A stretch of DNA of 64,000 bases from Pelagibacteraceae bacterium (lineage in GTDB: Bacteria; Pseudomonadota; Alphaproteobacteria; Pelagibacterales; Pelagibacteraceae), in NCBI GenBank assembly GCA_008638015.1, contig VTPD01000001.1, positions 42,885 to 106,884 on the forward strand. Direction: 5' to 3'. The notes beneath the pieces were generated by a model that searched no databases, was not told the origin of the DNA, and saw only the letters and a program-made list of their open reading frames with translations. Of this stretch, positions 46,963 to 55,601 are shown piece by piece (within the stretch, counting starts at the first letter, position 1; each line of letters opens with the position of its first letter). The position numbers were made by a program, and so were the translations under genes.

Positions 46963-47456
46963 TTATTTTTTGCAGAGTTGTAAGCATCAGTAAATCCAAG
47001 AAGAGAATAAGTGTCATAAGTTTTATTGCCTCTTGCAGATAAGCCTGTTGCTTTTAATTCATTCTTTTTTTTCATTTGCTGAATCATTTTTACTTCATCT
47101 TTATTATTAGCTAGCCATGCAAAATTATCAGATACATCAAATTTGAATGATGCATTATCAACATTCACACTTACTTGGCTGTCTTTTTTATAAGGATAAC
47201 CACCAGTAATACTCACCTCATCTGCTATATTTGTTTTTGTTCTAAAAGTGACAAATATTCTTGCTTCAGCCCTGTTTAGATTGGATGGCTCTTTTTTAAT
47301 TGGCATGGATACTGCAAAACATACTTTATCTTTGCCATCTTCAGTATAGTGAGATTCCCAATTTTTAAATTTACCCTCTATTTTTATTGCTGCAGACGCC
47401 ATTGAAGCAACAAAAAAAGAAACAATGAAAACTGAAATAATTTTTTTTATACGCAT
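46950..47456 (-). CDS. Invasion-associated locus B (IalB)-family secreted protein
   Basis: The 168-residue protein has a signal peptide (IISVFIVSFFVASMASAA) and an IalB-like body: KDKVCFAVSMPIKKEP, EARIFVTFRTKTNIADEVSI and SFKFDVSDNFAWL. The family was named in Bartonella but is widespread in free-living alphaproteobacteria; its role in the periplasm or outer membrane is unclear. It overlaps both the AKR gene (10 nt) and argG (13 nt). Confidence 0.85.
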   Translation of the reverse strand: MRIKKIISVFIVSFFVASMASAAIKIEGKFKNWESHYTEDGKDKVCFAVSMPIKKEPSNLNRAEARIFVTFRTKTNIADEVSITGGYPYKKDSQVSVNVDNASFKFDVSDNFAWLANNKDEVKMIQQMKKKNELKATGLSARGNKTYDTYSLLGFTDAYNSAKNKCKK

Positions 47457-48502
47457 GGATTTGAATAAATTAATTGTACCTTATTTATATCCTCAATAAT
47501 TTCATTTGTTAATTCAAGATTAATACTCTGTATGTTGTTTTTTAGTTGTTCTAAATTAGTCGCTCCAATGATGACAGCAGACATGAACTGCTGGATTTCA
47601 CAAAATTTAATGGCCATTTGACAGCAATCTAGACCATATTTTTTAGCTATTGCTATATAACTTTTAACGGCAGGCTCTGTATTTAAAGTCCAGTATCTCG
47701 GATATCGATCTTTGCTGATCGACATTCTTGATTTTGTTGGCATTTTTCCATCTAAATATTTTCCACTCAATACTCCACCTGCCAATGGTGAATAGGCCAA
47801 TAGACCAACTTTTTCTCTAATACAAATTTCAGCAAGCCCAACTTCAAAGCTACGGTTCACAAGACTGTAAGGATTTTGAATGGTTGTGATTTTAGTCCAA
47901 TTATTTTTTTCAGCTATTTTTATAAATTCACTCGTGCCCCAAGCAGTTTCATTTGAAATTCCAATGTGTCTAATTTTTCCTTTTTTAACATTTTCTTCAA
48001 GTGCACTTAATGTTTCTTCAATTGAAATACTTTCATCTTCTTTGTGTTTATATTCAAGTCCATAGAAAAAATTTCCTAACCGATCGGGCCAATGTAATTG
48101 ATATAAATCAATATAGTCGATACCTAAATTTTTTAAACTATTGTCGATAGCAAAATTAATTTGTTCTTTATTTAGTCTGGTATCTTCACCTGTGGGTCGC
48201 AACCAGCCAACGGAGTTTCTGGGAATAGATCTTCCGGCAATTTTATCTGCAATAATAATTTTGCTTCTATTATTTTTTTGTTTAATCCATTCTCCAATTA
48301 TTTTATTAGTTAGATGAGCTGTATTTTTATTTGGTGGCGTTGGATACATTTCTGCAGAATCAAAAAAATTGATGCCATGTTCAAACGCATAATCCATGAT
48401 GGCAAACCCTTCTTCTTTAGTATTGTAAGAGCCAAAGGTCATAGTCCCCATGCAAAGTCTGCTAATAGAAATGTCAGAACTGCCTAATTTGCCATACTTC
48501 AT
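47447..48502 (-). CDS. Aldo/keto reductase (Tas-like)
   Basis: The 351-residue TIM barrel has the catalytic tetrad positions visible: Asp and Tyr in NFFDSAEMYP, Lys in KIIIADKIAG, His in LYQLHWPDRLG, and a late cofactor-binding SAVIIGATNLEQLKNNI. The native substrate is unknown. It is the first gene of the minus-strand AKR-ialB-argG run and shares a 123-nt divergent promoter region with the sulfite-dehydrogenase-like gene. Confidence 0.93.
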   Translation of the reverse strand: MKYGKLGSSDISISRLCMGTMTFGSYNTKEEGFAIMDYAFEHGINFFDSAEMYPTPPNKNTAHLTNKIIGEWIKQKNNRSKIIIADKIAGRSIPRNSVGWLRPTGEDTRLNKEQINFAIDNSLKNLGIDYIDLYQLHWPDRLGNFFYGLEYKHKEDESISIEETLSALEENVKKGKIRHIGISNETAWGTSEFIKIAEKNNWTKITTIQNPYSLVNRSFEVGLAEICIREKVGLLAYSPLAGGVLSGKYLDGKMPTKSRMSISKDRYPRYWTLNTEPAVKSYIAIAKKYGLDCCQMAIKFCEIQQFMSAVIIGATNLEQLKNNIQSINLELTNEIIEDINKVQLIYSNPCV

Positions 48503-48523
48503 AAAAACCTTATATTTGCTATA

Positions 48524-48543
48524 TTATTTGATAAATCAAATAA
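48524..48543. promoter_or_regulatory. 20-nt inverted repeat in the divergent AKR / molybdoenzyme promoter region (candidate operator)
   Basis: TTATTTGATAAATCAAATAA consists of two 9-bp arms around AA and is perfect. An extra copy of the arm ATCAAATA lies at 48,609-48,616, just 5' of the start at 48,626. AT-rich composition raises the chance of coincidence, but three copies of the same half-site are notable. Confidence 0.45.
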
Positions 48544-48625
48544 ATTCTCAATTAGTTTTTTAATTTTCCCTTGTCTGAATAATGCATTTCTCATATAGGA
48601 GCACGATAATCAAATATTCAATACT

Positions 48626-49858
48626 ATGAAAAATATCAAAGGCACTTCAAGACGTAATTTTATTAAAAATTCTGCGGGACTTGCTCTTGCAGCTTCAGTA
48701 TTTCCAAGCTTCAATCTTTATGCAAACCACAAAAAGGACGATGGCGGATTAGGTTTAGCTGATCTTCCTGATTATGTATCTTGGAAAGATAGACCTTCTT
48801 TTATTATTCATAGCGACAATACTATTGAAACACATCGTTCAGTACTTGGTCAGACTGTAATTACTCCTAATAAATACATCTACGTAAGAAACAATCTTCC
48901 TTCCATGAAGCAAGATGAGATTGATTACGTGAGAGAGGGAGAATTTAAAGATTGGATAGTTAGAATTTCTGGCGTCAGAAGTCCTACAATATTTAAATTA
49001 AACGATTTAAAAAAATTAGGATCTAAAAAAATTGTTACCGTTTTACAATGCTCTGGTAACGGAAGAGGATTTTTTGGACATGCTCCCAGAGGAACTCAAT
49101 GGTTAACGGGTGCAGCTGCATGCGTGGAATGGGAAGGTGTTCCGGTTAAAGATGTAATTAATGCTTGCGGTGGAATTTCGAGCAAAACAAAATTTATGAC
49201 TAGCAGGGGAGGAGAAACTATTCCTGCCATGTTAAATCCGGTGACTACGGCAATTGAAAGGTCTCAACCCATTAGTGTTATTAAACATGCCATATTGGCA
49301 TGGAAAATGAATGGTGAGGATTTATCATTAGCGCATGGCGCTCCTTTACGATTAATTGTTCCTGGGTATTTTGGAATTAATAATATTAAGCATTTAGCTA
49401 GATTAGATTTTGCAGAAAAAGAATCTTCATTTAAAATTCAACGAGATAGTTACAGAATTTCTCCACATGGAAAAAAAGGTCCCCAATATCCTTCATGCTG
49501 GGAGATGCCAGTAAAATCATGGATTACTAGCCCTTATTCTAAAGAAGGTGTTGTGCCATCAGGTAAAGTTAAAATTTCAGGTGTGGCAATGGGTGGAATG
49601 CATGATGTGACGAAAGTAAAAGTCTCCATCAATGGAGGCGGTGACTGGGAAACTGCAAAATTTGTCGGAGAAGATTATGGAAGATTTGCATGGAGAAAAT
49701 TTGAATTAGAAACAAATTTGAAACCTGGAAAATATATTCTGTCTTCAAAAGCTTCTAACTCTAGATGGCAAACGCAGCCTATGGAGCGAATGGAAAATGA
49801 AAGAGGCTATGCTAATAATAGTTGGTTAGATCATTCCGTAACAATTAACGTAGCTTAA
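48626..49858 (+). CDS. Sulfite dehydrogenase/SoxC-like molybdopterin oxidoreductase, Tat-exported
   Basis: The 410-residue protein has a twin-arginine signal (TSRRNFIKNSAGLALAASVF), an Oxidored_molyb core with the Mo-ligand Cys at residue 142 (TVLQCSGNGRGFFG), and a C-terminal Mo-co dimerisation domain (SGKVKISGVAMGGMHDV). These fit SorA/SoxC-type periplasmic sulfite oxidation. No cytochrome partner (SorB/SoxD) is adjacent. The next gene is a YeiH-type exporter and the following genes resemble sulfonate metabolism, supporting sulfite as substrate. Other sulfite-oxidase-family substrates cannot be excluded. Confidence 0.85.
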   Translation: MKNIKGTSRRNFIKNSAGLALAASVFPSFNLYANHKKDDGGLGLADLPDYVSWKDRPSFIIHSDNTIETHRSVLGQTVITPNKYIYVRNNLPSMKQDEIDYVREGEFKDWIVRISGVRSPTIFKLNDLKKLGSKKIVTVLQCSGNGRGFFGHAPRGTQWLTGAAACVEWEGVPVKDVINACGGISSKTKFMTSRGGETIPAMLNPVTTAIERSQPISVIKHAILAWKMNGEDLSLAHGAPLRLIVPGYFGINNIKHLARLDFAEKESSFKIQRDSYRISPHGKKGPQYPSCWEMPVKSWITSPYSKEGVVPSGKVKISGVAMGGMHDVTKVKVSINGGGDWETAKFVGEDYGRFAWRKFELETNLKPGKYILSSKASNSRWQTQPMERMENERGYANNSWLDHSVTINVA

Positions 49859-49866
49859 CTTTTTAA

Positions 49867-51045
49867 GTGTCAGCAATAACAAAAAATAAACAAGCGACTT
49901 GGTTCAGAATTAATCCTGAGTATACAAAATATGCTCATGGGATTTTATTAGCCTTTGTTATTTATGTTTTCTCCGAAGCCATTAATCAATTTGTTGGTAT
50001 TCAATTACTGGGGTTAAAGAAAAGTCCGATATCCACAGTAATGATCGCGATTATTTTAGGTTTAATTTTGGGTAATATTTACAACATTGGAGATATTTTT
50101 AAGCCAGGTATAAATTTCTCACTTAAATATATTTTAAGAGCTGGAATTATTTGCTTAGGTGTAAGACTAAGCTTTGCAGATGTTGTTAAGTATGGCTCTT
50201 TATCTATTCCCTTAGTGATAGTTTGTATTATTGCTGCGTTAGTCATTATTAGAATTTTAATTAAATATTTAAATATTTCAGAAAAAATGGCTTACTTAAT
50301 TGCCATTGGTACCGCTATTTGTGGTGCTACAGCAATCGTTGCGACAGCCCCGGTCATTGATGCAAAAAAAGGGGAAATAACTTATGCAATTGCAAACATT
50401 ACTATCTTTGGAATTTTAGCGATGTTTTTATATCCTTATTTTGTACATTACTTTTATTTAAATGACCCACAATCAGCTGGTTTATTTTTAGGAACAGCCA
50501 TTCACGAAACAGCGCAGGTTGCTGGCGCAGGATTAATTTATGATCAGCAATATAGTGATCCTCAAGTATTAGAAATTTCAACAATTACAAAATTAGTTAG
50601 AAACACTTTTTTAATTGTGATGATACCTTTGATAGCCTTTTTTTATAGCAGAGGTCAAAAAGATCAAAAATCTTATTCCATAACAAAAATTTTTCCATAT
50701 TTTATTCTTGGTTTCTTAGCCATGGTAACTGCCAGAACATTGGGCGATGAACTGTTTTTATTAGGCGATGGATATAGTTTAGTTAGAGACGGTATATTTG
50801 AAGACTCCATTTTTATTGCTGACCAAGCTTGGACTAGTACTATTAGTTTTATTAAAAGTTCAGCATCAGTATTTCTCAGTATGGCTATGGCTTCACTTGG
50901 TCTTGCAACAAAATTTAGTGAATTAAAAAATCTTGGTTTTAAACCAATGATTGTTGGACTTACTGCAGCAATCACTGTTGGAGTTGTAAGTATTATTACC
51001 TTAGAAATTTTCCAAAAAGTTTATTTTTTATACTTATTAAATTAG
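49867..51045 (+). CDS. YeiH-family (UPF0324) putative sulfate/sulfite exporter
   Basis: The 392-residue membrane protein has about 10 helices, with GIICLGVRLSFADVVKYGSL, IGTAICGATAIVATAPVID and FLGTAIHETAQVAGAGLIYD, the YeiH pattern. Homologues occur in taurine and sulfonate operons and are proposed sulfate or sulfite exporters. The start is GTG. It is 8 nt from the molybdoenzyme gene, implying one transcript and a shared task in removing the sulfur product. Confidence 0.85.
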   Translation: MSAITKNKQATWFRINPEYTKYAHGILLAFVIYVFSEAINQFVGIQLLGLKKSPISTVMIAIILGLILGNIYNIGDIFKPGINFSLKYILRAGIICLGVRLSFADVVKYGSLSIPLVIVCIIAALVIIRILIKYLNISEKMAYLIAIGTAICGATAIVATAPVIDAKKGEITYAIANITIFGILAMFLYPYFVHYFYLNDPQSAGLFLGTAIHETAQVAGAGLIYDQQYSDPQVLEISTITKLVRNTFLIVMIPLIAFFYSRGQKDQKSYSITKIFPYFILGFLAMVTARTLGDELFLLGDGYSLVRDGIFEDSIFIADQAWTSTISFIKSSASVFLSMAMASLGLATKFSELKNLGFKPMIVGLTAAITVGVVSIITLEIFQKVYFLYLLN

Positions 51046-51126
51046 CTCTTATATTTATTTCTTAATCACGTTGATTATAAATAATATTTGTAATAAGGTT
51101 TTCTCCATCTAAAGATTGGGGGATTT

Positions 51127-52614
51127 TTGGAATTTTTAAATTATTTTGGTGAAGTATTTTCTTTTATTAATCTTATAACTTTAATTTTTGGTACCATTGG
51201 CGGTATTTTGCTAGGAGCTGCCCCTGGGTTGAGCCCAACGATGGCTGTTGCCTTACTAATTCCATTTACCTTTCACATGCCTGCAGAACAAGGATTAATC
51301 ATGCTAGGTGCGGTGTATACTTCAACCATTGCAGGAGGAGCTATAAGTGCAATTTTATTAAAAATTCCTGGAGCACCTGCAAACATTGCAACTGTAATGG
51401 ATGGTTATCCTATGGCTCAAAATAATCAATCCAAGGAAGCTTTGCATTATTGTTTTATTAGTTCTTTAGTGGGAGGAGTAATTGGAATCATAGTGTTAAT
51501 TTTTTTCACCCCTATTCTAGCTAAATTTGCCTTAAAGTTTGGACCTTCAGAAATGTTTTGGATTGCAATATTAGGTGTAACAGTGATTGCAACCTTTGAT
51601 TCTGGATCTGTAACCAAAGGTATTTTTTCTGGAGCATTTGGTATGTGGATTGCAACCATCGGAACCGATCCTATTATTGGAGTAGAAAGATTTGTTATTG
51701 ATCCCATATTTGCGGGAGGAGTAAACATTATTGCAGCTCTTGTTGGGTTGTTTGCTATTCCACAAGTTTTTTCTTTAATTGAAAATAAATTAAATGAATC
51801 TGATATTTTTCAGATGGAAAAAAGAAAATTAATAGATTCTATAAAATACAATATTTCACGAGTAAAAGCTTTAACCGTAGGTAGTGTTATTGGAACTATC
51901 ATCGGTCTTATTCCTGGAGTAGGAGGTCAAATTGCAGGACTTGTTGCTTATGATCAAATTAAAAAATTCACACCTACCAAAGCTGGAAGATTTGGCAAAG
52001 GAGAGCCAGATGGCATTATTGCTGCCGAGTCAGCTAACAATGCTATTGTAGGACCATCCTTGGTTCCCCTTTTAATTTTAAGCGTCCCAGGCAGTCCAAC
52101 TGCAGCAGTATTACTAGGTGGTTTATTGATTCATGGAATTTTTCCTGGTCCAGATCTTTTTACCAATCACCCAAAGGTAGTTTGGACATTTATTGATTCT
52201 TTATTAGTAGGACAATTTTTTATGTGTATTTTTGGTCTATATATAAGTGGGCTTGCAAAATATGTATTAAAAACTCCTGTACATTATATGGCAGGGATCA
52301 TTGTGGTGCTTTCAATTTTTGGAACTTATAGTGTTCAAAATAGTTTTGCAGATGTGATTGTGATGTTGTCTCTTGGAACTTTTATGTTTTTAATTTCTAA
52401 ACTAGGTTTTTCAGCCGCCCCTATAGTGCTTGGTATTATGCTTGGACCCATCGCCGAAGCAAATTTTATAACCGCTAAGTTAATTGCTGATACTCAAGAT
52501 GGAATTTTACTGTACTTATTGAATGGACCAATTAATCAAGTGATGATTGGTTTATGTATTTTATCTATTGCTTATGGTTTGTATGGTGAAATTGCAAAAA
52601 GGAAAATTCGATGA
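51127..52614 (+). CDS. tctA: Tripartite tricarboxylate transporter large permease TctA
   Basis: The 495-residue permease has GTIGGILLGAAPGLSPTMAVAL, KIPGAPANIATVMDGYPMA and GKGEPDGIIAAESANNAIVG, the TctA signatures. The start is TTG, with GGGGG 4 nt upstream and no in-frame ATG close by. It pairs with TctB (4-nt overlap). TTT systems of this type are known to import organic acids, including sulfolactate. Confidence 0.94.
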   Translation: MEFLNYFGEVFSFINLITLIFGTIGGILLGAAPGLSPTMAVALLIPFTFHMPAEQGLIMLGAVYTSTIAGGAISAILLKIPGAPANIATVMDGYPMAQNNQSKEALHYCFISSLVGGVIGIIVLIFFTPILAKFALKFGPSEMFWIAILGVTVIATFDSGSVTKGIFSGAFGMWIATIGTDPIIGVERFVIDPIFAGGVNIIAALVGLFAIPQVFSLIENKLNESDIFQMEKRKLIDSIKYNISRVKALTVGSVIGTIIGLIPGVGGQIAGLVAYDQIKKFTPTKAGRFGKGEPDGIIAAESANNAIVGPSLVPLLILSVPGSPTAAVLLGGLLIHGIFPGPDLFTNHPKVVWTFIDSLLVGQFFMCIFGLYISGLAKYVLKTPVHYMAGIIVVLSIFGTYSVQNSFADVIVMLSLGTFMFLISKLGFSAAPIVLGIMLGPIAEANFITAKLIADTQDGILLYLLNGPINQVMIGLCILSIAYGLYGEIAKRKIR

Positions 52615-53066
52615 TTAAAATAAATAATATAATTGTTTTAATCACTGCATCATTAATAGCACTTTTTCTATTCTATTTATCTTTTCGTGGTGGAAATTCG
52701 GCTGCTTATTTATTACCAAGAACTTACTCTGTAATTTTGGCAAGCATTGTTATCATTTTAATTTTTTTTCATATAAGAAAAAAAAATAATTTTTATAAAG
52801 AGTTAAATTTAAAAAAGATTTTTCCCACTATAATATTTATTATTTTATTTATTTTGTATGGAGAAGATTTGGGATTTTATTTTTCAACAACTTTAATTTT
52901 CTTTTTTATTACCACCTTTTATTCTCCTGAAGAAAAAAGTATTAAAAATTTAATTAAGGCCGGAATTGTATGTAGTATATTTATGTGCTTTATTTATATT
53001 TTATTTAGCCTTTTGCTAAAAGTGCAGGTTCCAGGTTTTATACTATTTAGTCTTGCCAACTCTTGA
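52611..53066 (+). CDS. tctB: Tripartite tricarboxylate transporter small permease TctB
   Basis: The 151-residue protein has four helices (IIVLITASLIALFLFYLS and the final VCSIFMCFIYILFSLLL) in the standard TctB topology, with the typical FxxxxGxxxxA and late VP motif of the small subunit (VQVPGFILF). Function is assigned by position between tctA and tctC. Confidence 0.85.
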   Translation: MIKINNIIVLITASLIALFLFYLSFRGGNSAAYLLPRTYSVILASIVIILIFFHIRKKNNFYKELNLKKIFPTIIFIILFILYGEDLGFYFSTTLIFFFITTFYSPEEKSIKNLIKAGIVCSIFMCFIYILFSLLLKVQVPGFILFSLANS

Positions 53067-53117
53067 TTAAAAAGGGAATATATCTTGAATTAACAAAAAA
53101 AGGGGAGGGAATGTAAA

Positions 53118-54101
53118 ATGAAATTATATTTTGCATTAATTAAAAAGTTATTAATTATAACTTTTGCATTTTTAATGACTGGCATGGGAATTGCTAATGC
53201 CAAGTATCCAGAGAGTCCAATAAGTTTGATGGTTAGTTATCCACCAGGTGGAGCAACTGATTTTCAAGCCCGTATAGTTTCAATGATGTCGGGAGAAGAA
53301 AAGTATCTTGGTCAGCCAATTGTGGTTATTAATAAAGCTGGTGCAGGTGGTAAAGTAGGATGGAATTGGTTTGCAACTAAAGCAAAGACTAATGGTTATG
53401 ATTTAGCTGCGTACAATATTCCTCACTTTGTATCCCAGTCTATCGTGATGAAAGATGTGGAGTACAATGCAAAAAACTTAGAGCCAATTGCAAATTGGGG
53501 AGCTGATCCTGCGGTACTAATTGTTAATAAGGATAGCCCTTTTAATAGCGTAAAAGATTTAGTTAACTTTGCTAAAAAAAATCCAGGCAAAGTTACTTTT
53601 TCTGGTGCGGGAAAATTTGTAGGTCATCACCTTGCATTTTTAGAGTTTGAAAAATCTAGTGGTGCAAAAATGACTTATGTTCCACACAAAGGTGCGGTAG
53701 CTGGTCTTGCAGCTGTTAAGGGTGGTCAAATCATGGCTGGTTTTAACAATTTGTCTGACGCTTACAGAACTAAAAATACTATTAAAATTTTAGCTGTGGC
53801 AGACTTAGAAAGAGACAAGGACTTCTTACCTGAAGTACCAACTTTCAAAGAACAAGGATACAATGTTAGCAATGCAAGTGTAAATTTTAGAGGCTTTATG
53901 GTTAGAAAAGGAACACCAAAAGAGGTGATTGATTTTCTAGCTGAGAGAGTTCCTTTGATGTTTAGTGATAAAAAAGTTGCTAATCAAATGAAAGCTGGTG
54001 GCTCGCCATTAAAGATTATGACACGAGCTGAAGTACAAGACATGTGGGCAAAAAGAGAAGTTTCATTAAAAGAGCTTCTGAAAGGTCTTACAGCAAATTA
54101 A
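53118..54101 (+). CDS. tctC: TTT solute-binding protein TctC (Bug family)
   Basis: The 327-residue periplasmic protein has a signal peptide (LIITFAFLMTGMGIANA) and Bug-fold motifs: LMVSYPPGGATDFQARIV, VVINKAGAGGKVGWNWFATK and GAKMTYVPHKGAVAGLAAVKGG. It delivers a small carboxylate (or sulfonate) ligand to TctAB. A strong AGGGGAGGG lies 6-14 nt before the ATG. A perfect hairpin follows the stop. Confidence 0.94.
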   Translation: MKLYFALIKKLLIITFAFLMTGMGIANAKYPESPISLMVSYPPGGATDFQARIVSMMSGEEKYLGQPIVVINKAGAGGKVGWNWFATKAKTNGYDLAAYNIPHFVSQSIVMKDVEYNAKNLEPIANWGADPAVLIVNKDSPFNSVKDLVNFAKKNPGKVTFSGAGKFVGHHLAFLEFEKSSGAKMTYVPHKGAVAGLAAVKGGQIMAGFNNLSDAYRTKNTIKILAVADLERDKDFLPEVPTFKEQGYNVSNASVNFRGFMVRKGTPKEVIDFLAERVPLMFSDKKVANQMKAGGSPLKIMTRAEVQDMWAKREVSLKELLKGLTAN

Positions 54102-54116
54102 ATATATATAATTTAT

Positions 54117-54147
54117 TTTACCCCCTTATTTTATATAAGGGGGTAAA
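54117..54147 (+). terminator. Hairpin after tctC
   Basis: A perfect 12-bp stem (TTTACCCCCTTA / TAAGGGGGTAAA) has a 7-nt loop (TTTTATA) and starts 15 nt past the tctC stop. The downstream T content is modest (TTATATAAG), so it may attenuate or stabilise the 3' end rather than terminate fully before the SauS-like gene. Confidence 0.75.
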
Positions 54148-54185
54148 TTATATAAGTCCTCTTAAACAAAATTTAAAATTTAAAT

Positions 54186-55595
54186 ATGAAAGATAAAATT
54201 GCTGTTATTATTAATAGGGCTAGAGCTGCTCAAAATATTTTTGCTCAATATAGTCAGGAAAAAGTTGATGAAACTGTAACAGCAGTAGCCTGGGCTATTT
54301 GCAACCCTAAAAATAATAAACATCTTTCGGAATTAGCAGTTGCAAGTACTGGTCTTGGAAAAATAGAAGATAAAATAATAAAAAATAGAAGAAAGACACT
54401 AGGGCTTTTAAGAGACTTAAAAAAAGCTAAAACCGTAGGAATTATTACCGAGGATAAAATAAAGGGCATTATTGAAATTGCAAAGCCAGTCGGTGTAGTT
54501 GGGGCAATTACGCCATCAACTAATCCAGTTGCAACCCCAATGAATAATATTTTGAATGCAATAAAATGTGGCAATGCAATTATTATTTCTCCCTCTCCTG
54601 CAGGATTAAAAGTGTTTAATGAATTGTTAAAATTTATTCATATTGAATTAAGTAAAATAGGAGCTCCTTTAGATTTAGTGCAGGCAGTACCTGATCCGGT
54701 AACTAAAGATCTTACTAAAGAACTAATGAGGCAAGTCGATTTAGTCATTGTAACTGGGTCACAAAACAATGTTAGAGAAGCATATTCAAGTGGAACACCT
54801 GCAATTGGAGTGGGGGCAGGTAATGCAACGGTTATTGTAGATGAAACTTCAAATTTACAAGAGGCTGCAGCAAAAATTAAAGCTTCCAAAATTTTTGATA
54901 ATTCTACCAGTTGTTCCTCGGAAAATAATCTAGTTATTGTAACTTCAATTTACGACAAATTTGTTAAAGAGTTGCAAAATATTGGAGGTCTTCTTTTAAA
55001 TGCTGATGAAAAAAAACATCTACAAAGTCAATTATGGATTGATGGAAAACTTAATAGAAAAATTTTAGCCAAAACTGCCTTTGAAATTTGCAAAGAATTT
55101 AATTTAACTAAAACATATTCAGAAGATAATTCCTTCATCATAGTTGAAGAAACAGGAGTGGGAAAATCCTTTCCTTTTTCTGGAGAAAAACTATCTCCTG
55201 TACTAACTATATTTAAGGCGAAAGATTTTAATGATGCAAAAAAAATTTCAAATCAAATATTAGAATATCAGGGCAAAGGACATTCGATAGGAATACATTC
55301 CAAAAATGATGATAGAGTTTTGGAGTTAGGCTTAGAACTTCCAGTGTGTAGAGTGATAGTCAATCAAGCCCATACTTTTGCAACAGGCGGTAGTTTTCGC
55401 AATAGTCTTCCTTTTTCTTTGTCTATGGGATGCGGAACTTGGGGTGAAAATAGTATTTATGATAATTTAAATTATAAACATTTTTTAAATCTTACTAGAA
55501 TAGTCAGAGAAATTGATGGTACGGAGCCTGGCTTGAAAGATTACTTTCAAGATTATTGCAGTCAGCATGATAGTAAGAATTTAGATCAATTGTAA
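54186..55595 (+). CDS. Acylating aldehyde dehydrogenase, SauS-like (sulfoacetaldehyde dehydrogenase candidate)
   Basis: The 469-residue CoA-acylating ALDH has the catalytic Cys at residue 243 in FDNSTSCSSENNLV, a Rossmann region AKPVGVVGAITPSTNPVATP, and QAHTFATGGSFRNSLPFSLS followed by MGCGTWGENS. This last motif is shared by acylating sulfoacetaldehyde dehydrogenases and related acetaldehyde-type enzymes. The neighbouring acyl-CoA ligase (7 nt downstream) completes the sauST pair known for sulfoacetate. The family is clear; the sulfonate substrate is inferred from context. Confidence 0.75.
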   Translation: MKDKIAVIINRARAAQNIFAQYSQEKVDETVTAVAWAICNPKNNKHLSELAVASTGLGKIEDKIIKNRRKTLGLLRDLKKAKTVGIITEDKIKGIIEIAKPVGVVGAITPSTNPVATPMNNILNAIKCGNAIIISPSPAGLKVFNELLKFIHIELSKIGAPLDLVQAVPDPVTKDLTKELMRQVDLVIVTGSQNNVREAYSSGTPAIGVGAGNATVIVDETSNLQEAAAKIKASKIFDNSTSCSSENNLVIVTSIYDKFVKELQNIGGLLLNADEKKHLQSQLWIDGKLNRKILAKTAFEICKEFNLTKTYSEDNSFIIVEETGVGKSFPFSGEKLSPVLTIFKAKDFNDAKKISNQILEYQGKGHSIGIHSKNDDRVLELGLELPVCRVIVNQAHTFATGGSFRNSLPFSLSMGCGTWGENSIYDNLNYKHFLNLTRIVREIDGTEPGLKDYFQDYCSQHDSKNLDQL

Positions 55596-55601
55596 TTAGT
55601 C

